Below are positions 23,201 to 37,490 of a stretch of DNA of 64,000 nucleotides, piece by piece. The position numbers were made by a program, and so were the translations under genes. The stretch covers positions 6,092,649 to 6,156,648 of the forward strand of contig OX578142.1 of NCBI GenBank assembly GCA_951213105.1. Direction: 5' to 3'. A model generated the notes under the pieces. That model did no database searches. It had not been told where the DNA came from and saw only the letters and a program-made list of their open reading frames with translations. Each line of letters begins with the position of its first letter. Positions within the stretch are counted from its first letter, which is position 1. This stretch comes from Amaurobius ferox. Taxonomy: Eukaryota; Arthropoda; Arachnida; Araneae; Amaurobiidae.

Positions 23201-25730
23201 AATAACGAATTTTAAAATTCATTTGTGGAAAGAAATTTATGTCAAAAGTCTACGTTAGGATGATGATGATTGTAGAAAAAATTCTGGATTCAAATGAAAG
23301 AAACAAAAATTTCGTGTTTTAAAGAAAATGTAAAATTTATGTGGTTTGTGGCGGGGCTTTGCACCGGGTGGATGGGGGCACAAAGCTAAAATAATATATT
23401 TTCCTATATGGAACTAACTTTCTATATGGAAATTCTAACAAAGGAAAAACTATTTGACGAAAAATAGCTTTGAATTAAAAATGCAGAATTTTAAATAAAG
23501 GATTTAAAATAAAGGGATTGTGAAAAGAAGATTTAAAATAAACGGATTGGGAAAAGAAGATTTAATTTAAAAGGATTGTGGAAAGAAAATAGTGAATATT
23601 GGAAATATCACGAATTTAAAATTCCCTTTGTATAAGGAACTGTATGTCAAATGTCTATGTCAGGTTGATGAACAATTTAAATGAAAAATAATTAACTATG
23701 TGTTTTGAAAAAGGTGGAAAATTTTCCTGCTTTTTGAAGGTGTTTTGGTGGACGGGGTGGACCAGGTGGACGGGGGCACAAACCCAAAAAAATAAATATT
23801 TTGTTTTCTATCTGTGTATAACAAAGAAGCAACCAATTTCATGAAAAGAAATTTTGTGTTAAAAACCAAGAATATTGAAAAGAAGATAAAATAAAGGGAT
23901 TGTGAAAAGAAGATGGTGAATTTTGGAAAAATCACAGATTTTAAAATTGCTTTGTGGAAAGAATATTATGTCAAAAATCTACGTCAGTATGATGAACAAT
24001 TCAAATGAAAAAACAAAGAACTCCCTGTTTTGAAGAAGGTGGAAAATTTACCTGGTTTGTGTCGGTGCTTCGCACCGGGTGATTGGGGGGCACAACCTAA
24101 CTGATAGAATGATAAAGAAAAGTTCTAAAGAAGGTTGAAAATTTACGTCGTTTGGGGCGGCGCTTTGCACCACAAAAATTAAAAAAATAAATATTTTTTC
24201 TGTCTGTGTATAACAAAGGAAAAAAACCTAGTTCAAAATTTAGTTAAAAATTGAGTTAAAAATTTAAAAATTTAAAACTAAGATTTATAATAAAAGGATT
24301 GTTAAAAAAAGGATTGTGAATTTTGGAAAAATCACAAATTTTAAAATTCCACTGTGGAAAGAAATTTATGTCAAAAATCTACGTCAGTACGATGACTAAT
24401 TCAAATGAAAAATCAAAGAACTTCCTGTTTTGAAGAAGATGGAAAATGTACGTGGTTTGTGTCGGTACTTTGCATCGGTTGGATGGGGGAACGAACCTGA
24501 AAAAAATTAAAAGTTTTTACTATCTGCGTATAACAAAGGAAAAAATCCTATTTCGCAAAAAACTGTTTTGAATTATGAATGCAGAATTTTAAATAAGATA
24601 TTTAAAATAAAGGGATTGTGAAAAGAAAATTCTTCATATCGAAAAAATCACGAATTTTAAAATTCCTTTGTGGGTAGAACTTTATGTCAAAAGTCTATGT
24701 CAGTATGATGAACAATTCAAATGAAAAAAGAATAAACTATGGGTTTTGAAGAAGGTGGAGAAACTACGTAGTTTCTGGCGGTGCTTTGCAGCGGGTGGAT
24801 GGGGGCCCAAACTAAAGAATATAATTATTTTTTGTATCTGTGTATAACAAATGGAAAAAACAAATTTAAAAAATGTCTATGTCAGGATGATGAACAATTC
24901 AAAGGGAAAAAAAATTCCTGTTTTAAAGAAGTGGAAAATTTACGTTTTTTCAGCCGGTGTTTTGTAGGGGGTGGATGGGGGCACAAACCTTAAAAAAATA
25001 AATATATTACTATCTGTGTATAACAAAGGAAAAAACTATTTCACGAAAAACAGTTTTGAATAAAAAATCAAGAATTTTAAACAAAAATTTAAAATAAAAA
25101 TTTCTGAAAAGAAGATTGAAAATATTTGAAAAATCACGAATTTAAAAATTCCTTTGTGGAAAGAACTTTATGTCAAAAGTTTATGTCAGAATGATGAACT
25201 AGTTTTGAATTAAAAATGAAGAATTTTAATAAAGGATTTAAAATAAAAGGATTGTGTAAAGAAGTTTTAAAATAAACGGATTGTGAAATGAAGATTTAGT
25301 TTAAAAGGATTGTGGAAAGAAAATTGTGAATATTGGAAATATCACGAATTTAAAATTCACTTTGTATAAAGAACTGTATGTCAAATGTCTGTGTCAGGAT
25401 GATGAACAATTTAAGTGAAAAAGAATAAACTATGTGTTTTGAAGAAGGTTGAAAATTTACCTGGTTTGTGGTTGCGCTTTGCACCAGGTGGACGGGGGCA
25501 CAAACCTAAAAAAATAAATATTTTTTTCTATCTGGAAAAAAACCTATTTCCCGAAAAACAATTTTGTGTTAAATATCAAGAATATTTAAAAGAAGATAGA
25601 TTTAAAATAAAGGGATTTTGAAAAGAAGATTGTGAATTTTTGAAAAATCACAAATTTTAAAATTCCTTTATGGAACGAAATTTATGTCAAAAATTTACGT
25701 CAGTATGATGAAACAATTTAAATGAAAAAA

Positions 25731-25817
25731 CAAAGGAATTTTTAAATGCGTGATTTTTTAATTATTCCCAAACTTCTTTTCACAATTCTTTTATCTTAAA
25801 TTTTTTTTTTAAATGTC
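25731..25817 (-). repeat. Inverted copy of the neighbouring B segment
   Basis: The reverse complement matches 26001-26087 almost base for base. Its TTTAAATGCGTGATTTTT and CACAATTCTTTTATCTTAAA are the inverse of the forward B motifs there. The two arms are separated by 183 bp. The switch points fall inside an otherwise ordinary B monomer. A template-switch or foldback event is the simplest explanation. Confidence 0.88.
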
Positions 25818-26475
25818 TTGAAGTTAAATTTATTTCTTAAATGTCTGTTTTGAAGAAGGTGGAAAATTTACGTGGCTTTGCACCGGGTGGATGGGGGGCA
25901 CACCTAACTGATAGAAAGAAAAATAAATATTTCTTTCTATTAGTTTATAACAAAGGAAAAACACCTAATTCACGAAAAACGGTTTTGAATTAAAAATCAT
26001 GACATTTAAAAAATAAACTTAAGATAAAAGAATTGTGAAAAGAAGATTGGGAATAATTGAAAAATCACGCATTTAAAAATTCCTTTGTGGAAAGAACTTT
26101 ATATCAAAGTCTATGTCTATGATGAACAATTCAAATAGAAAAAAGTCTGAAAAATTCGTGTTTTAAAGAAGGTGGAAAATATACGTGTTTTTTGGCGAGG
26201 CTTTGCACCAGGTAGATTGGGGCACAGACCAAAATAAAATAAATATTTTTTCTATATGTGCACAACAAAGGAAAAAGTATTTCACGAAAACAGTTTTGAA
26301 TTAAACATCAACACTTTTTAAAAGAAGATTTAAAATAAAAGGATGGGGAAAAGAAGATTATGAATGTTGGAAAAATAACGAATTCAAAATTTCCTTTGTT
26401 TAAAGAAATTTATCTCAAATGTCTATGTTAGGCTGATGAACAAATCAAATGAAAAAGAATAAAATATGAAGAAGA

Positions 26476-26522
26476 TTTTTATTTTTATTTTTATTTTTTT
26501 TTATTTATTTTTTTAATTTACG
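26476..26522. repeat. T-rich TTTTTA tract inside a B monomer
   Basis: Low-complexity run of TTTTTA and T stretches replacing the usual GAAGAAGGTGGA segment. The same tract, with small length changes, recurs near 35080-35122, 46981-47027, 58885-58930 and 63059-63105, so it was present before the long units were amplified. Confidence 0.85.
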
Positions 26523-27579
26523 AAAATTTACGTGGTTTCTGGCGGTGATTTGCAACGGATGGATGGGGACACAAACCAAAAAATATAATTATTCTTTCAT
26601 TCCCTGTATAACAAAGGAAAAAATCCTATTTCACCAAAACCTGTTTTGAAATAAAAATGCAGAATTTTATATAAAAGATTTAAAATAGAAGATTGTGAAA
26701 ATAAATTTTGAAATATAGAAAAAATCACAAATTTAAAAATTCGTTTGTAGAAAGAACTTTATGTTAAATGACTATGTCAAGATGATGAACAATTCAAATG
26801 GAAAAGAATAAACAATGGTTTTGAAGAAGGTGGAGAAATTACGTAGTTTCTGGCGGTGCTTTGCAGCGAGTTGATAGGGGCACAAACCTAAAAAATAAAA
26901 TAAAATGATTGTGAAAAGAAGATTGTAAATATTGGAAAAATCACGAATTTAAAAATTCCTTTGTAGAAAGAACTTAAAGTCGAAAGTCTATGTCAGAATG
27001 ATGAACAAACAATTCAAATGAAAAAAACAAAACAATTCGTGTTTTGAAGAATGTGGAAAATTTACATGGATTGGGGAGGCGCTTTGCAGCAACTAGGCGG
27101 GGGCACAAACCTAAAAAAATAAATATTTTTTTCTGTCTGTGTATAACAAAGGAAAAAAACCTATTTCACGAAAAACAGTTTTGAGTTAAAAATTAAAAAA
27201 TTTAAAACGAAGATTTATAATAAAGGGATTGTTAAAAGAAGATTGTGCATATTGGAAGAATAACGAATTTAAAAATTCTTTTGTGGAAAGAACTTTACGT
27301 CAAAAGTCTATGTCAGATGATGAAAACTTCAAATAGAAAAAACAAAAAGCGTTGTGTTTTGAAGAAGGTGGTTTGTGGCAGTGCTTTGCACCGGGATCAT
27401 GGGGGGCACAAACCTATAAAAAATAAATATTTTTTTCTATCTGCGTATAACATAGGACAAAACATATTTCACAAAAAAGGTTTGAAATAAAAATCAAGTA
27501 TTTTAAATAGAAGATGTATATAAAATTATTGTGAAAGAGAGATTGTGAATTTTGGAAAAATCAAGAATTTAAAAATTCA

Positions 27580-28900
27580 TTTTTCATCAACTGTTCAGGA
27601 TGACATTTTTCATCAACTGTTCATTTTTCATCAACTGTTCAAGATTTTTCATCAACTGTTCAGGATCTCAGCGGGTTTTGTGTTTAAACAAATTCTCGAT
27701 GATGAAGTTTCTGTCCAGACTTATAAACATTATGTAGTCCAAATTACCCATATGGTTATTCAATAAGAGGGATGTATTTGCTCCAACTTAAGCACCTGTA
27801 GGTATACTTAGCGAAAACCTAACCTGTAGCACTGTGAAGGCAATAAAGACCCATCAATATGTTCTCAGAAGATTTTTCATCATGTGTTCAGCATCTTACC
27901 TGGTTTTGTGTTTAAACAAATTCTCGATGCTGACTGAAGTTTCTGTCCAGACTTATAAACATTATGCAGTCCAAATTACCCGTATGCTTAATAAAGAAAA
28001 GTTATGTATTTGCTCCAACTTAAGCACCTGTAGGTATACTTAGCGAACACCTAACCTGTAGCACTGTGAAGGGAATAAATACCCATCAATATGTTCTTAG
28101 AAGATTTTTCATCAAGTGTTCAGCATCTTAGCTGGTTTTGTGTTTAAACAATTTCTCGATACTGACTGGAGTTTCTGTCCAAACTTATACACTTGATGTT
28201 GTCCAAAGTACCCATATGGTTAATCAAGAAGAGGGATGTATTTGCTCCATCTTAAGCACCTAAAGGTATACTCAGCGAAGATCTAATCTGTAGCACTGTG
28301 AAGGGCATAAAGACCCATCAATAAGTTCTTAGAAGATTTTTTATCATGTGTTCAGCATCTTAGCTGGTTTTGTGTTTAAACAAATTCTCGATGCTGACTG
28401 GAGTTTCTGTCCAGACTACTAAACATGATGTTGTCCAAAGCACCCATATGGTTAATTAAGAAGAGGGATGTATTTGCTCCAACTTGAGCATCTGTAGGGA
28501 TAGCGAACACCTAACCTGTAGCACTGTGAAGAGAATAAAGACCCATCAATATGTCCTTAGAAGATTTTTCATCCTGTGTTCAGCATCTTAGCTGGTTTTG
28601 TGTTTAAACAAATTCTTGATGTTAACTGTAGTTTCTATCCAGATTTATAAACATTATGTAGTCCAAATTACCCATATGATTAATAAAGAAGAGGGATGTA
28701 TTTTCTTCAACTTAAGCACCCGTAGGTATACTTTGCGAACACCTAACCTGTAGCACTGTGAAGGCAATAAAGACCCATCAATATGTTCTTAGAAGATTTT
28801 TCATCATGCGTTCAGCATTTTAGCTGGTTTTGTGTTTGAACAAATTCTTGATGCTGACTGGAGTTTCTATCCAGACTTATAAACTTGATGTTGTCCAAAG
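27580..28900. repeat. Satellite A block 0 (between L0 and L1)
   Basis: Between five and six A monomers in a fixed subtype order. The left edge has four short tandem copies of TTTTTCATCAACTGTTCA, then GGATCTCAGCGGG. The right edge is the standard junction TTGTCCAAAGTAT. Confidence 0.93.
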
Positions 28901-29710
28901 TATTTGTGTATAACAAAAGAATCTGTGTATAACAAAGGAAAAAACCCTATTTCACGAAAAACAGTTTTGAATTATAAATGCAGAGTTTTAAATAAAAGAT
29001 TTAAATAAAAGGATTGTGAAATAAAGGATCTAAATAATGGAAAATTTACGAATTTAAAAATTCTTTTGTAGAAAAATCTTTATGTCAAATGTCTATGTAA
29101 GGATGATGAACAATTCAAATGAAAAAAGAATATATACAATGGATTTTGTAGAAGGTGGAGCATTTACGTAGTTTCTGGCTGTTCTTTGCAGCGGGTGGAT
29201 GGTAGCACAAACCTTAAAAAAATAAATATTTTTTTCTGTCTGTGTATAACAAAGGAAAAAACAATTTCAGGTTTGAGCTACAAATCAAAAAATATAAAAA
29301 GAAGATTTAAAGTTAAAGGATTGTGAAACGAAGTTTATGAATATTGGAAAAACCACGAATTTACAAAATTTTTTTAGAAAGAAATTTATGTCAAATCTCT
29401 ATGTCAGGATGATGATGAATGTGGAAAAAATTGTGGATTCAAATGAAAAAAAACAAAACTTTCGTGTTTTAAAGAAGGTGTTAAATTTATGTGGTTTGTG
29501 GTGGTGCTTTGCACAGGGTAGATGGTGGAACAAACCTAAAAAATATAATTATTTTCTGTGTCTGTGTATAACAAAGGAATAAAACCTACTTCACAAAAAC
29601 AGTTTTGAATTATAAATGCAGAATTTTATATAAAGGATTTAAAATAAAAGGATTGTGAAAAGAAGATATTAAATATTGGAAAAATCACGAATTTAAAAAT
29701 TTATTTGTAG
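28901..29710. repeat. Satellite B, first segment of L1
   Basis: Two to three B monomers. The first bases duplicate GTGTATAACAAA(G/A) at the junction (28906 and 28926), a feature shared by every A-to-B junction in the window. Confidence 0.9.
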
Positions 29711-29841
29711 AAGATTTTTCATCAACTGTTCAGGATCTCAGCTGGTTTTGTGTTTAAACAAATTCTCGATGCTGAATGAAGTTTCTGTCCAGACTTATAA
29801 ACATTATGTAGTCCAAATTACCCATATGGTTAATAAAGAAA
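29711..29841. repeat. Isolated partial A monomer within B
   Basis: About 131 bp of A (from AAGATTTTTCATCAAC to GGTTAATAAAGAA) between B monomers. It is present at the matching place in every later unit. Confidence 0.93.
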
Positions 29842-32800
29842 GTCTGTGTATAACAAAGGAAAAAACAATTTCAGGTTTGAGCTACAAATCAAAAAAATTA
29901 AAAAGAAGATTTAAAATAAAAGGATTGTGAAAAAAAGATATTAAATATTGGAAAAATCACGAATTTAAAAATTCATTTGTAGAAAGAACTTTATATCAAA
30001 TGTCTATGTCAGAATAATGAAGAATTAAAAAGGAAAAAAAACAAAAAATTTCGTGATTTATAAAAGTGGAAAATTTTCGTGGTTTGGGGCGGTGATTTGC
30101 ACCAGGACCGTAGGAGCGCAAACTAATAAAAAATAAATATATTTTATATCTAATAATTAATATTTTTTATATCTATTTCACAAATAACAGTTTTGAATTA
30201 AAAAATCAAGAATTTTAAATAAAAGATGTTAAATAAAAATTTTGAAAAAGGATTGTAAGTATGGAAAAAATCACGAATTTAATAATTCCTGTGTGGAAAG
30301 AAATTTATGTCATAATAATTCAATGTCAGGATGATTCAAATGAAAAAACAAGAAACTTCGCGTTTTGAAGAAGCTGGAAAATATACGTGCTATGTGGCGT
30401 GCTTTGCACAGGGTGGATGGGGGTACAAACCTGAAATAAATAAATATTTTTCTCTATCTGTGTAAAAAAACGAAAATAACCAATTTCACTAAAACAGTTT
30501 CGAGTTAAAAATCAAGAATTTTAGAAAGAAGATTTGAAATAAAATGATTGCGAAAAGAAGATTGCGCATATTGGAAAAATCACGAATTTAAAAATTCCTT
30601 TGTGGAAAGAAATTCATTTTAAAAGTCTATGTCAGGATAATGAACAATTCAAATGAAAAAAACAAAAAACTTTGTGTTTTGAAGAAGGTGGAATTTATAC
30701 ATAGTTTTTGGCGGTGATTTGCACCGGGAGAATGGGGGCACAAACCAATAAAAAATATATATTTTCTCTATCTGCGTATAACAAAGGATAAAACCTATTT
30801 CACACAAAAAGATTTGATATGAAAATCAAGAAAATTTAAATGAAAAAAATAAATTGAAGTATTGTGAAAAAAAGATTGTGAATTTTGGAAAAATCCCGAA
30901 GTTAAAAATTCCTTTGTGGAATGAACATTATGTCACAAGTCATTTAATGTCAGGAAGATGAACAATTCAAATAAAAAACCAAAAATTTCGAGTTTAAAAG
31001 AATGTGGAAAATTTATGTGGTGTGTGGTGGGGCTTAGCACTGGGTAGATGGGGGTTCAAACCTAAAAAAAACAATTTTTTTTACTATCTGTGTATAAAAA
31101 TTTAAAAAACTATTTCACAAAAAACAGTTTCGAAATAAAAATCAAGAATTTTAAACAGAAGATTTAAAATAAAACGATTGTGGAAAGAAGTTTGTGAATA
31201 TTTGAAAAAATCCCGAAGATAAAAATTCCTTTATGAAAATAAGTTTATGTCAAAAGTCTATGTCAGGATGATGAACAATTCAAATGAAAAAAAGCAAAAA
31301 ATTTCAAGTTTCAGAGATGGTTTTAAATTTTATTGGTTTCTGGCGGTATTTTGCACCGGGTGGATGGGGCGTAAACCTAAAAAAAAATCAATATTTTATT
31401 CTATCTGTATATAACAAAGGAAAAAATCTTATTTCACGAAAAACTGTTTTGTGTTAAATATCAAGAATTATAAAAAGAAAAATTAAAATAAAAAGATTGT
31501 GAAAAGAAGATTGTGAATATAGGAAAAATCATGAATTTAAAAATCCCTTTGTAGAAAGAACTTTATGTCAAATGTCTATGTCAGGATGATGAACAATTCA
31601 AATAAAAAAACCCATAAATTTCTCGTTTTAAGGAAGTTGGAAAATCTATGTGGTTTGTGGCGGTGCTTTGCATCGGATGGATGGGAGGACAAATCTAAAA
31701 AAAATAAAAAGTTTTTACTATCTGTGTATAACAAAGGAAAAAATCCTATTTCACAAAAAACAGTTTTGAATTATAAATAAAAGATTTAAAGTAAAAGGAT
31801 TGTGAAAAAAGATTTTAAATATTGGAAAAATCACGACTTTAAAGATTCGTTTGTAGAAAGAACTTTATGTCAAATGTCTATGTCAGAATGATGAACAATT
31901 CAAATGACAAAGCACAAAATTTCGTGTTTTAAAGAAGGTGGAAAATGTACGAGGTTTGGGGCGGTGCTTTGCACCATTTGGATGGGGGAACAAACATAAA
32001 AAAATAAAAAAAATTCTAAATATGTATAACAGAGGAAAAAACTATTTCACGAAAGACAGATTTGAATTAAAAATGAACAATTTTAAAACGAAGATTTAGA
32101 CTAAAAGGATTGTGAAAAGAGAATTGTGAATATTGGAAAAATAACAAATTTTAAAATTCCTTTGTGGAAAGAAATTTATGTCAAAAATCTAGGTCAGGAT
32201 GCTGATGAATGTAGAAAAAATTCTGGATTCAAATGAAAGAAACAAAAATTTCGTGTTTTAAAGAAAATGTAAAATTTTTGTGGTTTGTGGCTTGGCTTTG
32301 CTCCGGGTGGATGGGGTCACAAAGCTAACATAATATATTTTCCTATATGGAACTAACTTTCTATATGGAAATTCTAACAAAGGAAAAACTATTTGACGAA
32401 AAATAGCTTTGAATTAAAAATACAGAATTTTAAATAAAGGATTTAAAATAAAGGGATTGTGAAAAGAAGGTTTAAAATAAACGGATTGGGAAAAAAAGAT
32501 TTAATTTAAAAGGATTGTGGAAAGAAAATAGTGAATATTGGAAATATCACGAATTTAAAATTCCCTTTGTATAAGGAACTGTATGTCAAATGTCTATGTC
32601 AGGTTGATGAACAATTTAAATGAAAAAGAATAAAATATGTGTTTTGAAAAAGGTGGAAAATTTACCTGCTTTTTGGCGGTGTTTGGCACCAGGTGGACGG
32701 GGGCACAAACCTAAAAAAATTAATATTTTGTTTTCTATCTGTGTATAACAAAGAAGCAACCAATTTCACGAAAAGAAATTTTGTGTTAAAAATCAAGAAT

Positions 32801-35800
32801 ACTGAAAAGAAGATAAAATAAAGGGATTGTGAAAAGAAGATGGTGAATTTTGAAAAATCACAGATTTTAAAATTTCTTTGTGGAAAGAATATTATGTCAA
32901 AAATCTACGTCAGTATGATGAACAATTCAAATGAAAAAACAAAGAACTCCCTGTTTAGAAGAAGGTGGAAAATTTACCTGGTTTGTGTCGGTGCTTCGCA
33001 CCGGGTGAATGGGGGGCACAAACTAACTGATAGAATGATAAAGAAAAGTTCTAAAGAAGGTTGAAATTTTACGTGGTTTGGGGTGGCGCTTTGCACCAGG
33101 CGCTTTGCACCACAAAACTAAAAAAATAAATATTTTTTCTGTCTGTGTATAACAAAGGAAAAAAACCTATTTCACGAAAAACAGTTTTGAGTTAAAAATT
33201 AAAAAATTTAAAACTAAGATTTATAATAAAAGGATTGGTAAAAAAAGGATTGTGACTTTTGGAAAAATCACAAATTTTAAAATTCCACTGTGGAAATAAA
33301 TTTATGTCAAAAATCTACGTCAGTACGATGACTAATTCAAATGAAAAATCAAAGAACTTCCTGTTTTGAAGAAGATGGAAAATGTACGTGGTTTGTGTCG
33401 GTGCTTTGCATCGGTTGGAAGGGGGAACGAACCTGAAAAAAATTAAAAGTTTTTACTATCTGCGTATAACAAAGGAAAAAATCCTATTTCGCAAAAAATT
33501 GTTTTGAATTATGAATGCAGAATTTTAAATAAGATATTTAAAATAAAGGGATTGTGAAAAGAAAATTCTTCATATCGAAAAAATCACGAATTTTAAAATT
33601 CCTTTGTGGGTAGAACTTTATGTCAAAAGTCTATGTCAGTATGATGAACAATTCAAATGAAAAAAGAATAAACTATGGGTTTTGAAGAAGGTGGAGAAAT
33701 TACGTAGTTTCTGGCGGTGCTTTGCAGCGGGTGGATGGGGGCCCAAACTAAAGAATATAATTATTTTTTGTATCTGTGTATAACAAAGGGAAAAAACAAA
33801 TTTAAAAAATGTCTATGTCAGGATGATGAACAATTCAAAGAGAAATAAAAATTCCTGTTTTAAAGAAGTGGAAAATTTACGTTTTTTCAGCCGGTGTTTG
33901 CAGGGGTGGATGGGGGCACAAACCTTAAAAAAATAAATATATTTCTATCTGTGTATAACAAAGGAAAAAACCATTTCACGAAAAAAAGTTTTGAATAAAA
34001 AAATTAAGAATTTTAAACACAAATTTAAAATAAAAATTTCTGAAAAGAAGTTTGAAAATATTTGAAAAATCACGAATTTAAAAATTCCTTTGTGGAAAGA
34101 ACTTTATGTCAAAAGTCTATGTCAGAATGATGAACAATTCAAATGAAAAAGCAAAAAATTTCTTGTTTAAAGAAGGTGGAAAATTTATGTGGTTTCAGGC
34201 AGTGTTTTGCTCCATTTGGATGGAGGCACAAACATAAAAAAAATAAATATTTCTTTCTATATGTGTATGACAGAGGAAAAAAACTATTTCACGATAAACA
34301 GATTTGAATTAAAAATCAACAATTTTTAAAAGAATATTTAAAATAAAAGGACTGTGAAAGAAATTTGTGAATGTTGGAAAAATCACGAATTTTAAAATTC
34401 CTTTGTGGAAAGAAATTTTTGTCAGAAGTCTAAGTCAGGATGATGATGAATGTGGAAAAAATGGTGGATTCAAATGAAAAAAACAAAAATTTCGTGTTTT
34501 AAAGGTGTAAAATTTATGTGTTTGTGGCGGTGTTTTGTCCCGGTTGGATGGGGCACGAACCTAAAAAAATTAATATTTTTTTCTATCTGTATCATGACAT
34601 TTAAAAAATAAATTTAAGATAAAAGAATTGTGAAAAGAAGATTGGGAATAATTGAAAAATCACGCATTTAAAAATTCCTTTGAGGTAAGAACTTTATATC
34701 AAAGTCTATGTCTATGATGAACAATTCAAATAGAAAAAAGTCTGAAAAATTCGTGTTTTAAAGAAGGTGGAAAATATACGTGTTTTGTGGCGAGGCTTTG
34801 CACCAGGTAGATTGGGGCACAGACTAAAAAAAAATAAATATTTTTTTCTATATGTGCATAACAAAGGAAAAAGTATTTCACTAAAAACAGTTTTGAATTA
34901 AACATCAACACTTTTTAAAATAAGATTTAAAATAAAAAGATGGGTAAAAGAAGATTATGAATGTTGGAAAAATAACGAATTCAAAATTTCCTTTGTGGAA
35001 AGAAATTTATGTCAATGTCTATGTTAGGCTGATGAACAAATCAAATGAAAAAGAATAAAATATGGGTTTTGAAGAAGATTTTTTATTTTTTTTTTATTTT
35101 TTTTTATTTATTTATTTTAATTTACGAAAATTTACGTGGTTTCTGGCGGTGATTTGCAACGGATGGATGGGGACACAAACCAAAAAATATAATTATTCTT
35201 TCATTCCCTGTATAACAAAGGAAAAAATCCTATTTCACCAAAACCTGTTTTGAAATAAAAATGCAGAATTTTATATAAAAGATTTAAAATAGAAGATTGT
35301 GAAAATAAATTTTGAAATATAGAAAAAATCACAAATTTAAAAATTCGTTTGTAGAAAGAACTTTATGTTAAATGACTATGTCAAGATGATGAACAATTCA
35401 AATGGAAAAGAATAAACAATGGTTTTGAAGAAGGTGGAGAAATTACGTAGTTTCTGGCGGTGCTTTGCAGCGAGTTGATAGGGGCACAAACCTAAAAAAT
35501 AAAATAAAATGATTGTGAAAAGAAGATTGTAAATATTGGAAAAATCACGAATTTAAAAATTCCTTTGTAGAAAGAACTTAAAGTCGAAAGTCTATGTCAG
35601 AATGATGAACTAACAATTCAAATGAAAAAAACAAAACAATTCGTGTTTCGAAGAATGTGGAAAATTTACATGGATTGGGGAGGCGCTTTGCAGCAACTGG
35701 GCGGGTGCACAAACCTAAAAAAATAAATATTTTTTTCTATCTGTGTATAACAAAGGAAAAAAACCTATTTCACGAAAAACAGTTTTGAGTTAAAAATTAA

Positions 35801-36183
35801 AAAATTTAAAACGAAGATTTATAATAAAGGGATTGTTAAAAGAAGATTGTGCATATTGGAAGAATAACGAATTTAAAAATTCTTTTGTGGAAAGAACTTT
35901 ACGTCAAAAGTCTATGTCAGATGATGAACACTTCAAATAGAAAAAACAAAAAGCGTTGTGTTTTGAAGAAGGTGGTTTGTGGCAGTGCTTTGCACCGGGA
36001 TCATGGGGGGCACAAACCTATAAAAAATAAATATTTTTTTCTATCTGCGTATAACATAGGACAAAACATATTTCACAAAAAAGGTTTGAAATAAAAATCA
36101 AGTATTTTAAATAGAAGATGTATATAAAATTATTGTGAAAGAGAGATTGTGAATTTTGGAAAAATCAAGAATTTAAAAATTCA
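29842..36183. repeat. Satellite B, main segment of L1
   Basis: About 20 B monomers in the same order as 20945-27579. It lacks the 3-base addition seen in L2 and L3 (at L1 ~31680, GGATGGATGGG is without the extra GAT), so it is outside the most recent duplication. Confidence 0.92.
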
Positions 36184-37490
36184 TTTTTCATCAACTGTTC
36201 AGGATGACATTTTTCATCAACTGTTCAAGATTTTTCATCAACTGTTCAGGATCTCAGCGGGTTTTGTGTTTAAACAAATTCTCGATGCTGAATGAAGTTT
36301 CTGTCCAGACTTATAAACATTATGTAGTCCAAATTACCCATATGGTTAATAAAGAAGAGGGATGTATTTGCTCCAACTTAAGCACCTGTAGGTATACTTA
36401 GCGAAAACCTAACCTGTAGCACTGTGAAGGCAATAAAGACCCATCAATATGTTCTCAGAAGATTTTTCATCATGTGTTCAGCATCTTACCTGGTTTTGTG
36501 TTTAAACAAATTCTCGATGCTGACTGAAGTTTCTGTCCAGACTTATAAACATTATGCAGTCCAAATTACCCATATGCTTAATAAAGAAAAGTTATGTATT
36601 TGCTCCAACTTAAGCACCTGTAGGTATACTTAGCGAACACCTAACCAGTAGCACTGTGAAGGGAATAAATACCCATCAATATGTTCTTAGAAGATTTTTC
36701 ATCAAGTGTTCAGCATCTTAGCTGGTTTTGTGTTTAAACAATTTCTCGATGCTGACTGGAGTTTCTGTCCAAACTTATACACTTGATGTTGTCCAAAGTA
36801 CCCATATGGTTAATCAAGAAGAGGGATGTATTTGCTCCATCTTAAGCACCTAAAGGTATACTCAGCGAAGATCTAATCTGTAGCACTGTGAAGGGCATAA
36901 AGACCCATCAATAAGTTCTTAGAAGATTTTTTATCATGTGTTCAGCATCTTAGCTGGTTTTGTGTTTAAACAAATTCTCGATGCTGACTGGAGTTTCTGT
37001 CCAGACTACTAAACATGATGTTGTCCAAAGCACCCATATGGTTAATTAAGAAGAGGGATGTATTTGCTCCAACTTGAGCATCTGTAGGGATAGCGAACAC
37101 CTAACCTGTAGCACTGTGAAGAGAATAAAGACCCATCAATATGTCCTTAGAAGATTTTTCATCCTGTGTTCAGCACCTTAGCTGGTTTTGTGTTTAAACA
37201 AATTCTTGATGTTAACTGTAGTTTCTATCCAGATTTATAAACATTATGTAGTCCAAATTACCCATATGATTAATAAAGAAGAGGGATGTATTTTCTTCAA
37301 CTTAAGCACCCGTAGGTATACTTTGCGAACACCTAACCTGTAGCACTGTGAAGGCAATAAAGACCCATCAATATGTTCTTAGAAGATTTTTCATCATGCG
37401 TTCAGCATTTTAGCTGGTTTTGTGTTTGAACAAATTCTTGATGCTGACTGGAGTTTCTATCCAGACTTATAAACTTGATGTTGTCCAAAG
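36184..37490. repeat. Satellite A block of short unit S1
   Basis: Opens with three, not four, copies of TTTTTCATCAACTGTTCA. Diagnostic variants GCGAAAACC (~36410), CCTAACCAGTAGC (~36640) and CAGCACCTTAGC (~37171) are shared only with S2. Confidence 0.93.

Larger units (their letters stand above)
20288..27579. repeat. Satellite B array of long unit L0 (310-320 bp monomer)
   Basis: Over 20 head-to-tail, diverged monomers. Each carries in order CTGTGTATAACAAAGG, GGATTGTGAAAAGAAGA, the palindrome GAATTTAAAAATTC, CTATGTCAGGATGATGAAC and a GC-rich core around GGTGCTTTGCACCGGGTGG. An example is GTGTATAAC at 20311, 20623 and 20945 (312 and 322 bp apart). Some monomers are truncated (near 21240-21300) and one region is inverted (25731-25817). 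This is the most diverged copy of the B segment that recurs in L1-L3. The short frames of 60-80 codons inside it keep changing and are not genes. Confidence 0.92.
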
